Part shown: piece by piece, positions 63,594-64,000 of the stretch
Numbering within the stretch: the first letter of the stretch is position 1
How the letters are laid out: every line of letters starts with the position of its first letter
From: Liquorilactobacillus nagelii DSM 13675
GTDB taxonomy: Bacteria > Bacillota > Bacilli > Lactobacillales > Lactobacillaceae
Length of the DNA stretch: 64,000 nt
Direction: 5' to 3'
NCBI RefSeq assembly: GCF_019444005.1
Contig: NZ_CP049304.1
Span: 1,860,001-1,924,000, forward strand
Notes under the pieces: model-generated
What the model was told of the DNA's origin: nothing
The model's input: only the letters and a program-made list of their open reading frames with translations
The model's database searches: none
Made by a program: the position numbers and the translations under genes

Positions 63594-64000
63594 TTAAAAT
63601 CCTTTCCCACCTAAAATAAAAAATGTATCCGATAAAATTCTCCGACCTGTTGTTCCTTGATGCGGCAGATATCGCTTGACAAATTGCATTCGCTTTAATT
63701 TTGAACCATTTAATGCTTGATATACGGCCAATAACGACTGTTTAGATTGTCCATCATCAAGGTCATCAATAAACAGCCGATAGAGTTGGTTAATTTGTCT
63801 AACTGGCAATGATTTTATCGGCCAACTTTTATCAGACCATTTGCGCTGTAAATTTGCTATTTTCTTGTTCAACTTACTAGAACGCAAAACTGCAAAAAAA
63901 TCTTGTCCACCATATTGATTATTACCATGTTGCCGGTATTTAATCAGTGGCTCATTCACAAAAGCTATTTTTCCTAGTAATGCAGCTACTAAAGCTAGCC
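63594..64000 (-). CDS. Family 2 glycosyltransferase, C-terminal part (5' end beyond window)
   Basis: About 135 codons are in the window and the frame stays open to the right edge. The segment KIAFVNEPLIKYRQHGNNQYGG is the typical late motif of GT2 enzymes of the rhamnosyltransferase/WfgS type that add sugars to repeat units. It is the upstream partner of glf in the exopolysaccharide cluster. A GTG at 63959 lies within the gene and is not the start. Confidence 0.82.
   Translation of the reverse strand, partial: LALVAALLGKIAFVNEPLIKYRQHGNNQYGGQDFFAVLRSSKLNKKIANLQRKWSDKSWPIKSLPVRQINQLYRLFIDDLDDGQSKQSLLAVYQALNGSKLKRMQFVKRYLPHQGTTGRRILSDTFFILGGKGF

Overview
The window is low-GC chromosomal DNA from a lactic acid bacterium, most likely a member of the Lactobacillaceae. 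Supporting signs are several T-box leaders with the GGTGGTACC core, a canonical CcpA cre site, an Rgg-type regulator, MntH and a pair of VIT transporters, LutABC, catabolic acetolactate synthase, strong AGGAGG ribosome sites and frequent TTG/GTG starts. Species is not assigned. I see no rRNA, tRNA, CRISPR array, transposase or prophage.

Layout. 1-2700: truncated ABC-F ATPase, a 46-residue protein and an Rgg regulator (all minus). 3200-11900: membrane and ion physiology (MscL, Ca2+ P-type ATPase, MntH with a universal stress protein, GlsB/YeaQ and CsbD stress proteins, a lipid kinase, an aldo/keto reductase). 12100-16200: DHA2 efflux pump, Old Yellow Enzyme homologue, GDPD and an Rrf2 regulator. 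16200-19260: TrpXYZ-type ABC transporter behind a leader-peptide attenuator rather than a T-box. 19270-22840: two paralogous ketopantoate-reductase-like dehydrogenases transcribed divergently, each behind its own T-box. 23000-25500: a small accessory patch with an immunity-like protein, a CPBP protease, small membrane proteins and a frameshifted XRE membrane regulator.

25660-34320: quinone oxidoreductase, Zn/Cd P1B ATPase, mmuM-mmuP behind a methionine T-box, acetolactate synthase and a CDF zinc exporter. The two metal exporters share a 17-nt operator. 34320-44730: Tpx, GlpD/GlpK with a cre site, racemase, TetR regulator with a protein phosphatase, nitroreductase, two VIT proteins, and a luciferase-like/F420-reductase-like pair. 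45000-49600: FMN reductase, Dps and the lutABC lactate operon. 49700-53520: an ica/pga-like poly-N-acetylglucosamine operon. 53800-60750: fructosamine-kinase-like protein, aldehyde dehydrogenase, MFS pump, DegV protein and an APC permease. 61199-64000: edge of an exopolysaccharide cluster (Wzy-like polymerase, Glf, glycosyltransferase).

The most unusual feature is a set of three unannotated intergenic small RNAs at about 44873, 57687 and 61103. Their promoters share one architecture: two TTCACA-like hexamers 5 bp apart, then 9 bp to the -10. All end in strong intrinsic terminators and expose C-rich loops that look like anti-Shine-Dalgarno seeds. One loop is complementary over 11 nt to the ribosome binding site of the dehydrogenase at 21731. 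The set resembles in design, but not visibly in sequence, the LhrC and csRNA families of other Firmicutes. Other points of interest are the Trp-codon leader peptide with mutually exclusive hairpins, the twin T-boxes, a near-consensus parS site at 28825, and the shared zinc-type operator.
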